A DNA stretch of 64,000 nt from Clostridiales bacterium (lineage in GTDB: Bacteria; Bacillota; Clostridia; Lachnospirales; WQUN01). The notes beneath the pieces were generated by a model. It ran no database searches, was not told the origin of the DNA, and worked only from the letters and a program-made list of their open reading frames with translations. This document shows positions 17,276 to 26,374 of the stretch, piece by piece; within the stretch, counting starts at the first letter, position 1; each line of letters opens with the position of its first letter. Position numbers and translations under genes: made by a program. The stretch covers positions 1 through 64,000 of the forward strand of contig JAISWZ010000276.1 in assembly GCA_031270945.1 (NCBI GenBank), in the 5' to 3' direction.

Positions 17276-17332
17276 AAGCAAAACAAAAAGGACAGCAAGA
17301 ACAAGCGATTAGCGCTTGATCTCTGGCTGTCC
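17276..17332 (-). terminator. Leader hairpin followed by T-rich run, possible attenuator
   Basis: On the minus strand GGACAGC (17332-17326) pairs with GCTGTCC (17296-17290), with an inner AAGCG/CGCTT stem, followed by TTTTTGTTTTGCTTTTTTT. It lies between the promoter and the first genes of the nitrogenase-like operon, so it could cause conditional termination. Confidence 0.55.
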
Positions 17333-17384
17333 AGTCAATCAGCAAAACCATATAAAAGATATATGCTTTAAATGTTATATTCTC

Positions 17385-17412
17385 ATTATATCTCGAAGTT
17401 TTGATTTGTCAA
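17385..17412 (-). promoter_or_regulatory. Sigma-A promoter of the nitrogenase-like operon
   Basis: On the minus strand: TTGACA (17412-17407), a 16-base spacer, TATAAT (17390-17385). Both hexamers are perfect. The start of transcription should be near 17378, giving a leader of about 260 bases before the first permease. Confidence 0.75.
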
Positions 17413-18562
17413 TCCCAAATCGCTAATAAATTTCAATTCGTGACTACGCACAAAACTGGATGGATTCAGCGCCTCTTTTTGCACGATTTTGCATGCTGGA
17501 TTGACCATCCAGGTTTGATAATGGAAAAATAGGATAGATAGAAGGGGCTCCGGCGCTTCAGTTAGCACATGGTCGACTAATAGGCAGAGATGTTTTGGCG
17601 ATAGCTTGGCCATAATGTTAGGCAGAGTGTGAGACATTTTTTGAGTCCCGGTTAACCGGTTGAAGTGGGAAAAAGCTTGATATTCAAGCATTTTGCCTCG
17701 AAAAGGCTACCTGCTTGGCTTAAGTTTGCGCCAAAGGCGCCATCAGTTTTGGAAAGGCAGTGGCTAGCTTTTGGGTTGCCAGTTGAGGCTGAAGAGGAGG
17801 GCTGAAGAGAGGCCTGAGATCGATTGATTGGGATAATGAGTTCAAGGGTTTAAGATCAAAGGCTAAGATCAAAGGCTTAAGATCAAGAGCATAGCGCCAG
17901 AGGGCAAGACCCCCTCTGGCGCTAAAGCGTATTCCTGCGAGCCTTGGCAATCCGATATAAATAATGAGTTGAAAAGAAATCCAGCGCCTAGCTCGGAAAA
18001 ATAGGGGCTTTCCAGCCTGGGCTGGCGTCTGGATATGGAAGCGGCAACATAGCGTTTGCAATTAAACGCTTAGATTCTTGGATTCGCAGGCTTTTTGGGG
18101 CGCTTAGAGCATATCCCAAAATTCCGAAATGGCAGCGAAAAAATCCTGGCGAAAGCTTCAACGCCGGATTTTTCCGCTGCCTCGGATATATTTTTGGGAT
18201 ATGCTTTAGATTCGTAGGCTCTTAGTGATCCTAGGCGCTTGGCATTTGAGCTCTTAGGCTCTTGGGACTTTTGGCCTCTTGCGCTCCCAAACTTTCACAA
18301 CCAATCCAGCTCCCGGCGCACCCCTTCCATTTAGGTATTGGCTAAGCTATAATGGGAGAAACTTAAAGCTTGTCCCAAAACGCCGAAGACGCAATGAATA
18401 GGGGCATTGAAGTTGGAACAATGCCTCAATCCAAGCCTTCGCAAAATTTGGGACATGCGCCAACGCGCGGAAAAATGAGAGGACTATGCCTGGCATGCCT
18501 AGGCAAAGCCCTGCGACGCGCTCAAAGGGGATGTTACCATTTCTAATTCTAAGCCTGAGGGC
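17413..18562. other. Intergenic region with MITE copy 5 and a GC-rich hairpin
   Basis: A stem GCGCCAGAGGG/CCCTCTGGCGC at 17895-17922 and AAGATCAAAGGCT-type repeats at 17850-17890 are seen, besides the repeat at 18117-18206. A minus-strand frame at 17386-17691 may be a transposase remnant but is not supported well enough to call. Confidence 0.45.
18117..18206. mobile_element. MITE-like palindromic repeat, copy 5
   Basis: GAGCATATCCCAAAATTCCG at the left, TATTTTTGGGATATGCTT at the right, TA at 18115-18116 and 18207-18208. The interior stem is of the GCAGCGAAAAAATCC type. Confidence 0.8.
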
Positions 18563-19288
18563 TTGAAGAAGTTCAGCGGCAAGGCGGACAACTATGAGGC
18601 GGGACGGCCAAGCTACGCTCCTGAGGCTGTAGACTACATTCTGTCCCAGTTTGATCCCGCTTGCGCCGTGGCTGATGTTGGCGCTGGAACTGGCAAGTTC
18701 TCGGTTCTTCTGGCGGAGCGGAAGGTTTTGCTGTCTGCTGTTGAGCCTAACGAGGACATGCGCAGGGGCCTTGAGAAGACGCTGGCGCCTTACCCAAACG
18801 CGAAAGCCTATAACGGGACAGCCGAGGCTACAGGCCTTGCGGATGCAAGCGTTGACATAGTTGTCTGCGCCCAGGCTTTCCACTGGTTTGACCATGAAGC
18901 GATAAAGCCTGAGTTCAAGAGAATTCTCAAAGACAAAGGGAAAGCTTTTATAGTCTACAACGAGAAGGCTGACAGGCAGGATTCTTTAGAAGAGCTGGCA
19001 TGGTTCACGAGGATAAACGATCCATCCCATGCTTGGCCTATAAGAAAAGAAGCCATATCAAGATTTTTTGGCGGGCATGAGACAGCGGTGGAGTTTCCCA
19101 ACCCTCTGGTGTTTGACAGGCAGACATTTCTGGCGTTCATGCTTTCGCACTCTATGTCGCCCAACAAGGACGAGCCTGAGTATGACCGCTTCTGCGAAAG
19201 CGTTCTTGCTTCGTTTGACAAAAAAAGCGTAGACGGCGCTCTTGTTGAGCCAAGAGTGACTTGCGTGTATACTGGAACAATAGGGTAG
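18563..19288 (+). CDS. Class I SAM-dependent methyltransferase
   Basis: The fold is clear: motif I VADVGAGTGKFSVLLAE, the acidic residue after strand 2 (SAVEPNEDM), motif VDIVVCAQAFHWFD, and a C-terminal SAM-independent region. The substrate is unknown; relatives methylate small molecules. TTG at 18563 is the first standard start in frame. However, homologues usually begin with a PEGLxxFSGKA segment, and here NSKPEGL lies upstream of that TTG in the same open frame. An ATT codon at 18539, eight bases after AGGGG, would encode it, so an ATT start is possible. It stands alone, followed by MITE copy 6 and a terminator. Confidence 0.88.
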   Translation: MKKFSGKADNYEAGRPSYAPEAVDYILSQFDPACAVADVGAGTGKFSVLLAERKVLLSAVEPNEDMRRGLEKTLAPYPNAKAYNGTAEATGLADASVDIVVCAQAFHWFDHEAIKPEFKRILKDKGKAFIVYNEKADRQDSLEELAWFTRINDPSHAWPIRKEAISRFFGGHETAVEFPNPLVFDRQTFLAFMLSHSMSPNKDEPEYDRFCESVLASFDKKSVDGALVEPRVTCVYTGTIG

Positions 19289-19326
19289 AGAGCAAGATTT
19301 GGCAGCGCCGCAGGCGCATGCCAATA

Positions 19327-19426
19327 GAGCATATCCAAAAATTAATCTTAGGGCTTGCGAAAGTCACGCGTTAAAGCATCGCTTTGACTTTCGCTGCGCC
19401 ACTTGCGGAATTTTGGGATATGCACT
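19327..19426. mobile_element. MITE-like palindromic repeat, copy 6
   Basis: TAGAGCATATCC at the left and GGGATATGCACTTA at the right. The interior has the AAGTCACGCG/GACTTTCGC stem like copy 1. TA at 19325-19326 and 19427-19428. Confidence 0.75.
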
Positions 19427-19429
19427 TAA

Positions 19430-19470
19430 TATCGCTTCCAGCGCCTGCGCAGCAGGCGCTGGAAGCGATA
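19430..19470. terminator. Long GC-rich hairpin after the methyltransferase
   Basis: TATCGCTTCCAGCGCCTGC pairs with its complement across a tiny loop, followed by AAAAGCTTTT. It abuts the right end of MITE copy 6. It probably ends the methyltransferase transcript, though the T-run is short. Confidence 0.5.
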
Positions 19471-19615
19471 AAAGCTTTTGGTTTTTGGCTCTTTTTGTTT
19501 GTTTTAAAGCTAAAAATGCGCCGTGATTCGAAATTTTATGAAAATCAAAGAAAACAAGAGCATTCAAGAGCAAATCTTATGAGACTTGGCGAGACCTGCC
19601 TGTGCTGGAATCGTG

Positions 19616-19660
19616 TTAGCACTCAGTGAGGTTGATGGCTAACAATGCTTGTGATATACT
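19616..19660 (+). promoter_or_regulatory. CIRCE-like operator overlapping the mcsA-mcsB-clpC promoter
   Basis: TTAGCACTC (19616-19624), nine bases, then GATGGCTAA (19634-19642) matches the HrcA operator TTAGCACTC-N9-GAGTGCTAA with the left half perfect and two or three mismatches in the right. A promoter TTGATG (19632-19637), 17 bases, TATACT (19655-19660) overlaps it. HrcA control of the clpC operon is therefore likely. Confidence 0.75.
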
Positions 19661-19919
19661 TTTTTCATCAAGAAAAATATTTATAGAGGCTAGTTTATAG
19701 AGACTAGAATTCGCAAGTCTTGGATAGACTGCAAATGGACAGAGCGAAGGCTTGCAGACAGAAGGCTTATATGGCTTTATGCGAGCAAAGTATCTTTGGG
19801 GCGGCAAGAGGCAATGATATAAAAGTGGCGTATCCCAAGCGCGAAATCAAGTTGGGACAGATTGCGCTGGCGAATGAGGGGGCTATGCCTGAGCTTGCCG
19901 GCTGTTTGGAGGGTTTGAT

Positions 19920-20414
19920 ATGCTTTGCGAGAAGTGCCATCAGAGGCAGGCCAACGTGTTTGTCCAAACAAGCATCAACGGCCAGACGTCTAAGATGCAC
20001 ATTTGCCAGGAATGCGCTGAGCAGGTGGACACCCCTGTGTCGTTTGAGCAGTTCTTTCAAGGAATGCTCAGCACTATGGGCATGGCTCAGAGCGTGGCGG
20101 CGGCAAAAAAGAAGCCGAATCCGTCAGAATGCTTGGTTTGCGGCCAAACATACGACGCCTTCAAGAGAAGTGGAAGGCTGGGCTGCGCCAACTGCTATGA
20201 CGCTTTCAGGACTGACCTGGAGCAGGTTTTCAGGAGCATTCAAGGGTCAACAAGACATGAAGGGAAGTTTCCGCAGAAGGTTGAAGGGGCGCTCAAGACG
20301 CAAAGAAGCCTGAGCCGCTTGAAGCTTTTGCTGGCAAAGGCTATAGAGGAAGAGAAGTTCGAGGAGGCCGCCAAGCTTAGGGACGCCATAAAGGAGCTGG
20401 AGGGGCGCAAATGA
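19920..20414 (+). CDS. mcsA: Protein-arginine kinase activator protein McsA
   Basis: 164 residues. Four CxxC zinc motifs are present: CEKC, CQEC, CLVC and CANC, in two pairs. The C-terminus carries a UVR motif (AIEEEKFEEAAKLRDAIKELEG), as in McsA and UvrB. McsA activates the arginine kinase McsB, which marks proteins for ClpCP. The ATG follows GGAGG at seven bases. It overlaps mcsB by four bases (ATGA). The gene is preceded by a leader of about 250 bases after the CIRCE-like promoter, with no ctsR in between. Confidence 0.95.
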   Translation: MLCEKCHQRQANVFVQTSINGQTSKMHICQECAEQVDTPVSFEQFFQGMLSTMGMAQSVAAAKKKPNPSECLVCGQTYDAFKRSGRLGCANCYDAFRTDLEQVFRSIQGSTRHEGKFPQKVEGALKTQRSLSRLKLLLAKAIEEEKFEEAAKLRDAIKELEGRK

Positions 20415-21421
20415 ACAAATTTTGGTACGCTGACGAGAAGGTTGACACGACACCCATCATCTCATCAAGGATAAGGCTTGCCCGCAACCTGAAGAAGTAC
20501 CCGTTCATGTGCCGCATAAGCCAGGAGCAGTCAACAAAGATGGTGGAAGAGACAACAGAGCGCCTGAAGGGGCGGTTCGATCTGATAGATCTGGCGAAGA
20601 TGTCGGAGCCGGAAAAAAGGCATCTTTTGGAGAGGCACATAGTAAGCCCGGAATTCCTAAAGATAGACATGCCCAAAGGGCTTCTCGTGCAGCCTGACGA
20701 AAGAATAAGCATAATGCTAAACGAAGAGGACCACGTAAGAATCCAGACGATTTACCCTGGGGAAGACATGGACGGCGCTTGGGACGTGGCGAACAAGGTG
20801 GACGACTTGCTTGAGGAGACGCTTGAATACGCGTTTGACAAGGACTACGGCTACCTGACCAGCTGCCCGACAAACACAGGAACAGGACTCAGGGCGTCTT
20901 TCATGATACACTTGCCCATGCTTGAAAAGACCGGGCACATCAAGAACGTTTTAAACACTGTGACAAAGTTTGGGGTGACGCTAAGAGGAATCCACGGCGA
21001 AGGGACAGAGCCGTTGGGCCACATCTTCCAGGTGTCAAACCAAGTGACAATGGGCAAGCCTGAGACTGAGATAATCGGGGCGCTAAAGAATGTCACAGCC
21101 CAGATAATGCAAAGCGAAAACGAACTCAGAAGAAAGTTCTTCAAGGAAAAGAAGCTGGACATGGTGGATCGGATTTACAGATCCTACGGCACCTTGAAGC
21201 ATGCCAGGACAATGAGCGGAAAAGAGGCCATGGAGCTTCTTTCATCCGTGAGGCTGGGGTACATGCTGAAGATACTGGATGAGCCCAAGCCAAACCTGAC
21301 AATCTACCAGATAATGATGAACATCCAGAGAGGAAGCCTGATTGTGGCAGCCAAGAAGGACTTGACTGACCTGGAGCGGGACACGGCGAGGGCCGATTAC
21401 CTGAGGGGCGTATTTTCTTGA
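20411..21421 (+). CDS. mcsB: Protein arginine kinase McsB
   Basis: 336 residues, related to the guanidino kinases. Landmarks are [15 protein letters not shown] at the start, [21 protein letters not shown] around the catalytic cysteine, a [18 protein letters not shown] segment and the C-terminal RRxxxAR-like region. McsB phosphorylates arginines of misfolded proteins and repressors, targeting them to ClpCP. It overlaps mcsA by four bases and is followed by clpC after 28 bases. Confidence 0.96.
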   Translation: MNKFWYADEKVDTTPIISSRIRLARNLKKYPFMCRISQEQSTKMVEETTERLKGRFDLIDLAKMSEPEKRHLLERHIVSPEFLKIDMPKGLLVQPDERISIMLNEEDHVRIQTIYPGEDMDGAWDVANKVDDLLEETLEYAFDKDYGYLTSCPTNTGTGLRASFMIHLPMLEKTGHIKNVLNTVTKFGVTLRGIHGEGTEPLGHIFQVSNQVTMGKPETEIIGALKNVTAQIMQSENELRRKFFKEKKLDMVDRIYRSYGTLKHARTMSGKEAMELLSSVRLGYMLKILDEPKPNLTIYQIMMNIQRGSLIVAAKKDLTDLERDTARADYLRGVFS

Positions 21422-21449
21422 GCGGATCCGATATAAGGAGGCTACATAC

Positions 21450-23930
21450 ATGAATAACGGCAAGTTCACGGACAAGGCCAAAGAGGTCATAAACACGGCG
21501 CAGAGCGTAGCTTCTGACATGGGGCACAACTATGTCGGAACGGAGCATCTGCTTCTGGGGCTGTTGAGAGTCCAAGACGGCATAGCCGCCAAGGCTTTGG
21601 AAGAGCAGGGAGTCACCGAGGAAGATGTAATGGACAAGATCGACGACATGATTGGCTCCCAGAACACAGGCATCATATTGCCAAGGGACTTCACCCCTAG
21701 AACCAAGCGGATACTTGAAATGAGCTACCAGGAGTCAGCCCGCATGGGAATGTCGTACATCGGCACTGAGCACCTGCTTATAGCTCTCCTCAAGGATCCT
21801 GACTCCATAGCGGTAAAGATCCTTTCAAACCTGAGCGTGAACATCCAGCGCCTTTATGACGACATCATGAACCTCCTTGGAGAGGGCGACAAGAGCACAG
21901 TGTCAGTGGCACCCATGGGCGCCAAGGGCACAAGGAGAAACAAGAGCACCAACACTCCGACTTTGGACAAATACAGCAGGGATTTGACCCAGCTGGCGGT
22001 GGAGCAGAAGTTTGACCCGATCATAGGCCGCGACAAGGAGATCCAGAGGGTGATCCAGATCCTAAGCAGGCGCACCAAGAACAACCCCTGCTTGGTAGGA
22101 GACCCTGGAGTGGGAAAGACCGCCATAGTCGAAGGCCTGGCGCAAAAGATAATAGCCGGGGACGTTCCGGAAACGCTAAGAGACAAGAGAGTCATAGCGC
22201 TTGATCTGTCAGCCATGGTCGCAGGCAGCAAGTACAGGGGCGAGTTTGAGGAAAGAATCAAGAAAGCCCTGCAGGAAGTGAAGTCTGCTTCTAACGTTAT
22301 CCTGTTTATTGACGAGCTCCACACCATAATCGGCGCCGGAGGCGCAGAGGGCGCGCTGGACGCGTCCAACATCATGAAGCCTTCTCTAGCCAGAGGCGAG
22401 ATGCAGGTGGTTGGAGCGACCACGCTTAACGAGTACCGCAAGTATGTCGAGAAGGACGCCGCCCTTGAAAGGCGCTTCCAGCCTGTGACCGTTGACGAGC
22501 CGACAGAAGACGAGGCAGTTGAGATGCTCAAGGGCATCAAGGACAAGTATGAGGCGCACCATAACGTAAGCATCACTGACAAGGCGATAGAAGCGGCTGT
22601 CAAGCTCTCAGCCAGGTACATTTCGGACAGGTTCCTGCCAGACAAGGCGATTGATCTGATAGATGAGGCTTCAAGCAAGATAAAGCTGGCGGGATACACC
22701 GCTCCGCCAAAGGTTAAGCAGCTAGAGGAGCAGCTGGCTGATCTTGAAAAAGAGAAAGAGTCAGCGATCAAGACCGAGGAATTCGAAAAAGCCAGCATTC
22801 TCAAAAAGCAGCAGCACGATCTCAAAAAGCAGCTGGACGCGGCAAAGAGCGAGTGGAGAAACAAAAGCAACAAAAGCGCCCACATTGTAGGCGAAGAAGA
22901 AGTGGCAGACGTGGTTTCGCTCTGGACAGGCATCCCTGTAAGAAGGCTTCAGCAGGAAGAGGGCGAGAAGCTTATCCACCTGGAGGAGTCAATCCATAAG
23001 CGGATAGTCGGGCAGGACGAAGCCGTGAAGATAGTTTCAAAGGCAATCAGAAGAGGCAGGATAGGGCTCAAGAGCCCGAAGCGCCCAATAGGATCGTTCC
23101 TTTTCCTGGGCCCCACAGGCGTGGGAAAGACTGAGCTGTCCAGAGCGCTAGCCGAGATTTTGTTCGGGGATGAAAACGCCACAATCCGCATAGACATGTC
23201 AGAGTACATGGAGAAGCATACGGTTTCCAAACTCATCGGATCCCCGCCGGGATACATCGGGTATGACGAGGGCGGGCAGCTGACGGAGAAGGTCAGGAGA
23301 AAGCCCTACTCAGTCATCCTTTTCGATGAGATCGAGAAAGCGCATCCGGATGTTTTCAACATCCTGCTCCAGGTGCTTGATGACGGGCATATCACAGACG
23401 CCCAGGGAAGACGCGTGAGCTTCAAGAACTCTGTCATAATCATGACCTCAAACGCTGGCGCCAGAGCCATTGTCGAGCCAAAGAGGCTTGGGTTCGTCTC
23501 CAACGTAGACAAGGAAAAGACCTATGATGACATGAAGAGAACCGTCATGGACGAGGTAAAGCAGGTTTTCCGCCCGGAATTCCTCAACCGCATAGATGAC
23601 ATCATAGTTTTCCATCCTCACGACAAGGACAGCATAAGAGCCATCACCCGCCTCATGCTTAAGGACACCATCAAGCGCGTCAAGGACAGCATGGGCATTG
23701 AGATAGAAGTGACTGATGACGCAGTGGAGCATATCGCAACAGAAGGATACGACTCTCTGTTTGGCGCGAGACCGCTCCGCAGAGCCATCCAATCCCTTGT
23801 TGAAGACGCTTTGGCTGACGCGATACTTCAAGGCGATTTCAAGGAAGGCGACAAAGTGAAAGTCGGCGTCGCCGAGAAAAAGATTTTGATGGAAAAGATG
23901 GAGCCAGTGGCGGAAAGTGAGAACAAGTAG
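21450..23930 (+). CDS. clpC: ATP-dependent Clp protease ATP-binding subunit ClpC
   Basis: 826 residues with the full ClpC plan: duplicated N-domain (two blocks around [11 protein letters not shown] and [11 protein letters not shown]), AAA-1 with Walker A GDPGVGKT and Walker [11 protein letters not shown], a middle domain with a UVR-like coiled coil (residues of about 430-480), AAA-2 with Walker A GPTGVGKT, and the C-terminal D2-small domain. It unfolds substrates for ClpP and is adapted by McsB. The ribosome binding site is AAGGAGG. It ends the operon, with a strong terminator about 60 bases later. Confidence 0.97.
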   Translation: MNNGKFTDKAKEVINTAQSVASDMGHNYVGTEHLLLGLLRVQDGIAAKALEEQGVTEEDVMDKIDDMIGSQNTGIILPRDFTPRTKRILEMSYQESARMGMSYIGTEHLLIALLKDPDSIAVKILSNLSVNIQRLYDDIMNLLGEGDKSTVSVAPMGAKGTRRNKSTNTPTLDKYSRDLTQLAVEQKFDPIIGRDKEIQRVIQILSRRTKNNPCLVGDPGVGKTAIVEGLAQKIIAGDVPETLRDKRVIALDLSAMVAGSKYRGEFEERIKKALQEVKSASNVILFIDELHTIIGAGGAEGALDASNIMKPSLARGEMQVVGATTLNEYRKYVEKDAALERRFQPVTVDEPTEDEAVEMLKGIKDKYEAHHNVSITDKAIEAAVKLSARYISDRFLPDKAIDLIDEASSKIKLAGYTAPPKVKQLEEQLADLEKEKESAIKTEEFEKASILKKQQHDLKKQLDAAKSEWRNKSNKSAHIVGEEEVADVVSLWTGIPVRRLQQEEGEKLIHLEESIHKRIVGQDEAVKIVSKAIRRGRIGLKSPKRPIGSFLFLGPTGVGKTELSRALAEILFGDENATIRIDMSEYMEKHTVSKLIGSPPGYIGYDEGGQLTEKVRRKPYSVILFDEIEKAHPDVFNILLQVLDDGHITDAQGRRVSFKNSVIIMTSNAGARAIVEPKRLGFVSNVDKEKTYDDMKRTVMDEVKQVFRPEFLNRIDDIIVFHPHDKDSIRAITRLMLKDTIKRVKDSMGIEIEVTDDAVEHIATEGYDSLFGARPLRRAIQSLVEDALADAILQGDFKEGDKVKVGVAEKKILMEKMEPVAESENK

Positions 23931-23989
23931 GAAATGGTGCGCACTGGCTACGCTTGAGCGCTGTGAGGCGCTTGAAATATCTTTTTGGC

Positions 23990-24022
23990 AAAAGCCTGGG
24001 CAGGTTGCCCAGGCTTTTGCTG
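23990..24022 (+). terminator. Rho-independent terminator of the clpC operon
   Basis: AAAAGCCTGGGCA pairs with TGCCCAGGCTTTT across a three-base loop. Confidence 0.85.
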
Positions 24023-24103
24023 TGTCTTGGGATACTCTCTAAAGAAAAATATGTAAACGCCGAGCAAATGGCGATTTGACTTGATTTTGCTTTCAAAGCC
24101 TAT

Positions 24104-24132
24104 TTGACATTGCGATATGAAAATGCTACAAT
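24104..24132 (+). promoter_or_regulatory. Near-perfect promoter with no coding gene downstream
   Basis: TTGACA (24104-24109), 17 bases, TACAAT (24127-24132). Start of transcription is expected near 24139. Confidence 0.75.
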
Positions 24133-24138
24133 GTTAAT

Positions 24139-24402
24139 CAGGACGTCCAACTGATTTAAGTTTGGATGATCTGGGGAGCAAATAGATTTTGATTGTCTGA
24201 GAGCGCAGGAGCAAGAGAAAACGAAAAAGGCTTGTTTTAAAGCTTTTAACAAACAAAACGCAAAGTTGATCGAGTTAAGGATTGTAAAAAAGTCTACTTT
24301 TTTACAATCCATTTTAATTTGAGTTTTAGCGTCGATAACGGTAGATTGTTAGGCCTGGGAAGCTCCGTCTTTATATTTGACGGGCTATTCTGGGCCTTTT
24401 TT
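24139..24402 (+). ncRNA. Candidate non-coding RNA of about 260 bases
   Basis: Transcription from the promoter at 24104 would read through a perfect 15-bp hairpin (24279-24310, GGATTGTAAAAAAGT and complement) to a terminator-like stem at 24351-24396 (AGGCC and CCGTC pairing with GACGG and GGCCT around a symmetric internal loop) followed by TTTTTT. No frame with a ribosome binding site lies inside. It does not resemble 6S, tmRNA, RNase P or SRP RNA in the parts I can check. Confidence 0.5.
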
Positions 24403-25016
24403 ATGCTCAATTTACTCTTAAATCCAAGAGGAAAAAAAGTAGACTTTTTTCCCTAGGGTCAACTCTAAATTGTGAGGTGCAAAATTTAGCAAATCGAGTA
24501 AGAAAATTGAACGAAATCCAGAGGTTATTTGAACAAAGAAAGCTGAAAATTCAATGAAAAATGCACGAAAAAGTGAAAGTTGGGAGGGATTTCGCAACTA
24601 CACGCAATTTTTTCTCGCGCGGAGCTTAACAACCTCGAAATTCTGAGCGCGATGCAATCAAACGGTTTAGAATCTTGGGCTAAAAATATGACGGAAAGCT
24701 GGCAAGCACTTTAAGAATATTGACAAGAGCTCCCTAAAGAAATGGCTTATCCAAAGGCTTATTAAATTCATGGGGAAAGCAACGATGGACATCTTGCACA
24801 AAAAACTAATCAATAATAGCCAAAAGCAGGAAAATAGCAAGGCATTTTTCTTGAGCCCGAAAACTTTGACCGCCCTTTTGCTCTGGAGCATTGTCGTGCG
24901 ATATTGGCAAAAACTCATCAATATTTAGCGATTTTGAGCAAAACAAGAAGGCCAAAACAGGTGCATTAAACATGTTTCATGCAAGACAGTCAAAACTCTA
25001 TCAAAGGAGGCAAGAA
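24403..25016. other. Intergenic region upstream of kdsB
   Basis: AT-rich. 24429-24458 holds a second A/T hairpin (GGAAAAAAAGT-AG-ACTTTTTTCC) whose core echoes the hairpin at 24279. AAAGGAGG before the kdsB start is at 25003-25010. No gene is seen. Confidence 0.4.
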
Positions 25017-25875
25017 ATGAAGATAATAGGAGTCATACCGGCTAGATACAAGTCGTCTCGCTTTCCTGGCAAACCGCTTGCGGATATCCACGGGAAGCCA
25101 ATGATCTGGTGGGTTTACCAGATTGCAAGGCAGGTGAAATCGTTCGAGAGCGTCTTTGTGGCGACCGATGATTTGAGGATAACGAATGTTTGCGAAAAGA
25201 TCCAGGTTCCGTACATAGTGCATATCCCAAAATTATATCCGAGGCGCCGGAAAAATCCGGCGTTGAAGCATTCGCCAGGATTTTTCCGGCGCCATTTCGG
25301 AATTTTGGGATATGCACTTATTGACATCCAACAAGCACCAAACGGGCACTGACCGCGTAGCGGAAGTGGCGAGCAAGACTGACGCCGACTTGTATGTGGT
25401 TATAATGGGTGATGAGCCCTTGCTGGCATGCGAGGACATTGAGAAAGTGATAGGCGCCTCAGCGGACGCAAGCGTTGATGCAACCGTTCTTTGCACCGCT
25501 TTCAAGGATCCCGTGGACATTATTAACGTTACGACGCAGAAGTTCGCGCTCAATGAGGACAATGACCTGATATACATGTCGCGTTCCGCCATTCCTTATC
25601 CCCAGCAGGACTTGGGATACCCAATCTACAAGAATGTCGGGGTTTACGCATACAAGCGGGCAACGCTTGATTTCTTTCAGAAAACGCCCATGGGGAGGCT
25701 GGAACGGGCAGAGGGGAGCGAAATGCTGAGGCTGATTGAAAACCGCAAGCACATCAAAGCGGTCATAACTGAAAACTTCTCAATGTCAGTAGATACGCCC
25801 AAGGATCTAGAACGCATCAGGAGCCTCATAGCGCCAGATAGCGCTGAGCTGAAAATTGAGAGAGCCGATTTATAG
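25017..25875 (+). pseudogene. kdsB: 3-deoxy-manno-octulosonate cytidylyltransferase, split by a MITE insertion
   Basis: The first part reads [20 protein letters not shown], the CTP-binding signature of KdsB/KpsU, up to CEKIQVPYI at codon 67. The repeat at 25218-25318 then interrupts the frame. After it the protein resumes [17 protein letters not shown] and continues through IMGDEPLL, GVYAYKR and MSVDTPKDLERI to the end. Removing the 101-bp element plus one TA joins the halves in frame and gives 251 residues, the normal KdsB length, with no other stop. The 103-bp insertion shifts the frame, so the gene is currently broken unless excision occurs. KdsB activates Kdo or a related acid to its CMP form. 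In Bacillota it usually serves capsule or glycan synthesis. Confidence 0.92.
25218..25318. mobile_element. MITE-like palindromic repeat, copy 7, inserted in kdsB
   Basis: GTGCATATCCCAAAATTATA at the left and the matching right end GAATTTTGGGATATGCACT, with a TA at both junctions (25216-25217 and 25319-25320). The interior is a GGCGCCGGAAAAATCC palindrome. Because the host gene is known, this copy fixes the element's ends and its TA target duplication. Confidence 0.92.
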
Positions 25876-26374
25876 CATGATTTGTTAAGCATACAGAAAT
25901 TTAAATCGAGAGCCGCTTTTTCGAAACGCGGTTCGCAAGCCGAATCTCTCGTCTATTCTGGGCGAGCGGGTTCGGCCCTTTTTTATTTTATTTTATTTTA
26001 TTTTATTTTATTTTATTTTATTTCGATGCGAGGGAATTGAAAGCGGCGCTGGAGGTGTATGGCGGCGATGCAGGCGCTGGCGGCGAAAGCTAGCAAGATC
26101 CATGGCAACAGTTCCCTTACCTGACTTATAGATAACGCGTGCTATTAGACCGTGCAGCCCTTGAAATTAAAGGATTGTTCGCTTATTCGGATTTTTTGAC
26201 TCCCAAAAATTTTTGGATACAGGCGTAAAACCTTTAGTTCTTTTCGCTTTTCCTCCTTTTATGCCTATTGACAAGTGTCAACCAGTATGCTACTATATTT
26301 AAAAGGACGCGCCAATGCATTCGCCGAATCAATCCTCGGCTTGGAGCGCCTAGTCTTGGCTTAGGGGGATACGT
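25876..26374. other. kdsB terminator region, TTTTA microsatellite and spacer
   Basis: 25906-25950 has a GAGAG..CTCTC-closed stem, then GGGC..GCCC and TTTTTT at about 25957-25984, a likely terminator. TTTTA is repeated about nine times at 25980-26025. The rest up to the promoter at 26268 shows no gene. Confidence 0.55.
26268..26296 (+). promoter_or_regulatory. Promoter of the DMT transporter, overlapping a TTGACA/TGTCAA dyad
   Basis: TTGACA (26268-26273), 17 bases, TACTAT (26291-26296). The -35 box is half of an inverted repeat TTGACA-AG-TGTCAA, a possible operator. Confidence 0.65.

Noticed and set aside
17118-17351. 77-residue frame upstream of the first permease
   Set aside because: Its first half runs through the leader hairpin and lacks a ribosome binding site; only the short frames inside it are plausible.
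17386-17691. IS1182-like transposase N-terminal remnant on the minus strand
   Set aside because: A few residues (SHTLPNIMAKLSPKHLCLLV, NPAC, RSHELKF) recall the N-terminus of such transposases, but there is no second conserved block, and the operon promoter lies in its end. Too weak to call.
21854-22933. 359-residue frame opposite clpC
   Set aside because: It is the antisense shadow of a strongly conserved clpC gene, serine-rich and without a start signal.
25218-25318. Self-splicing intron in kdsB
   Set aside because: The insert is a simple palindrome found in many intergenic sites with TA flanks; it has no group I or II core.
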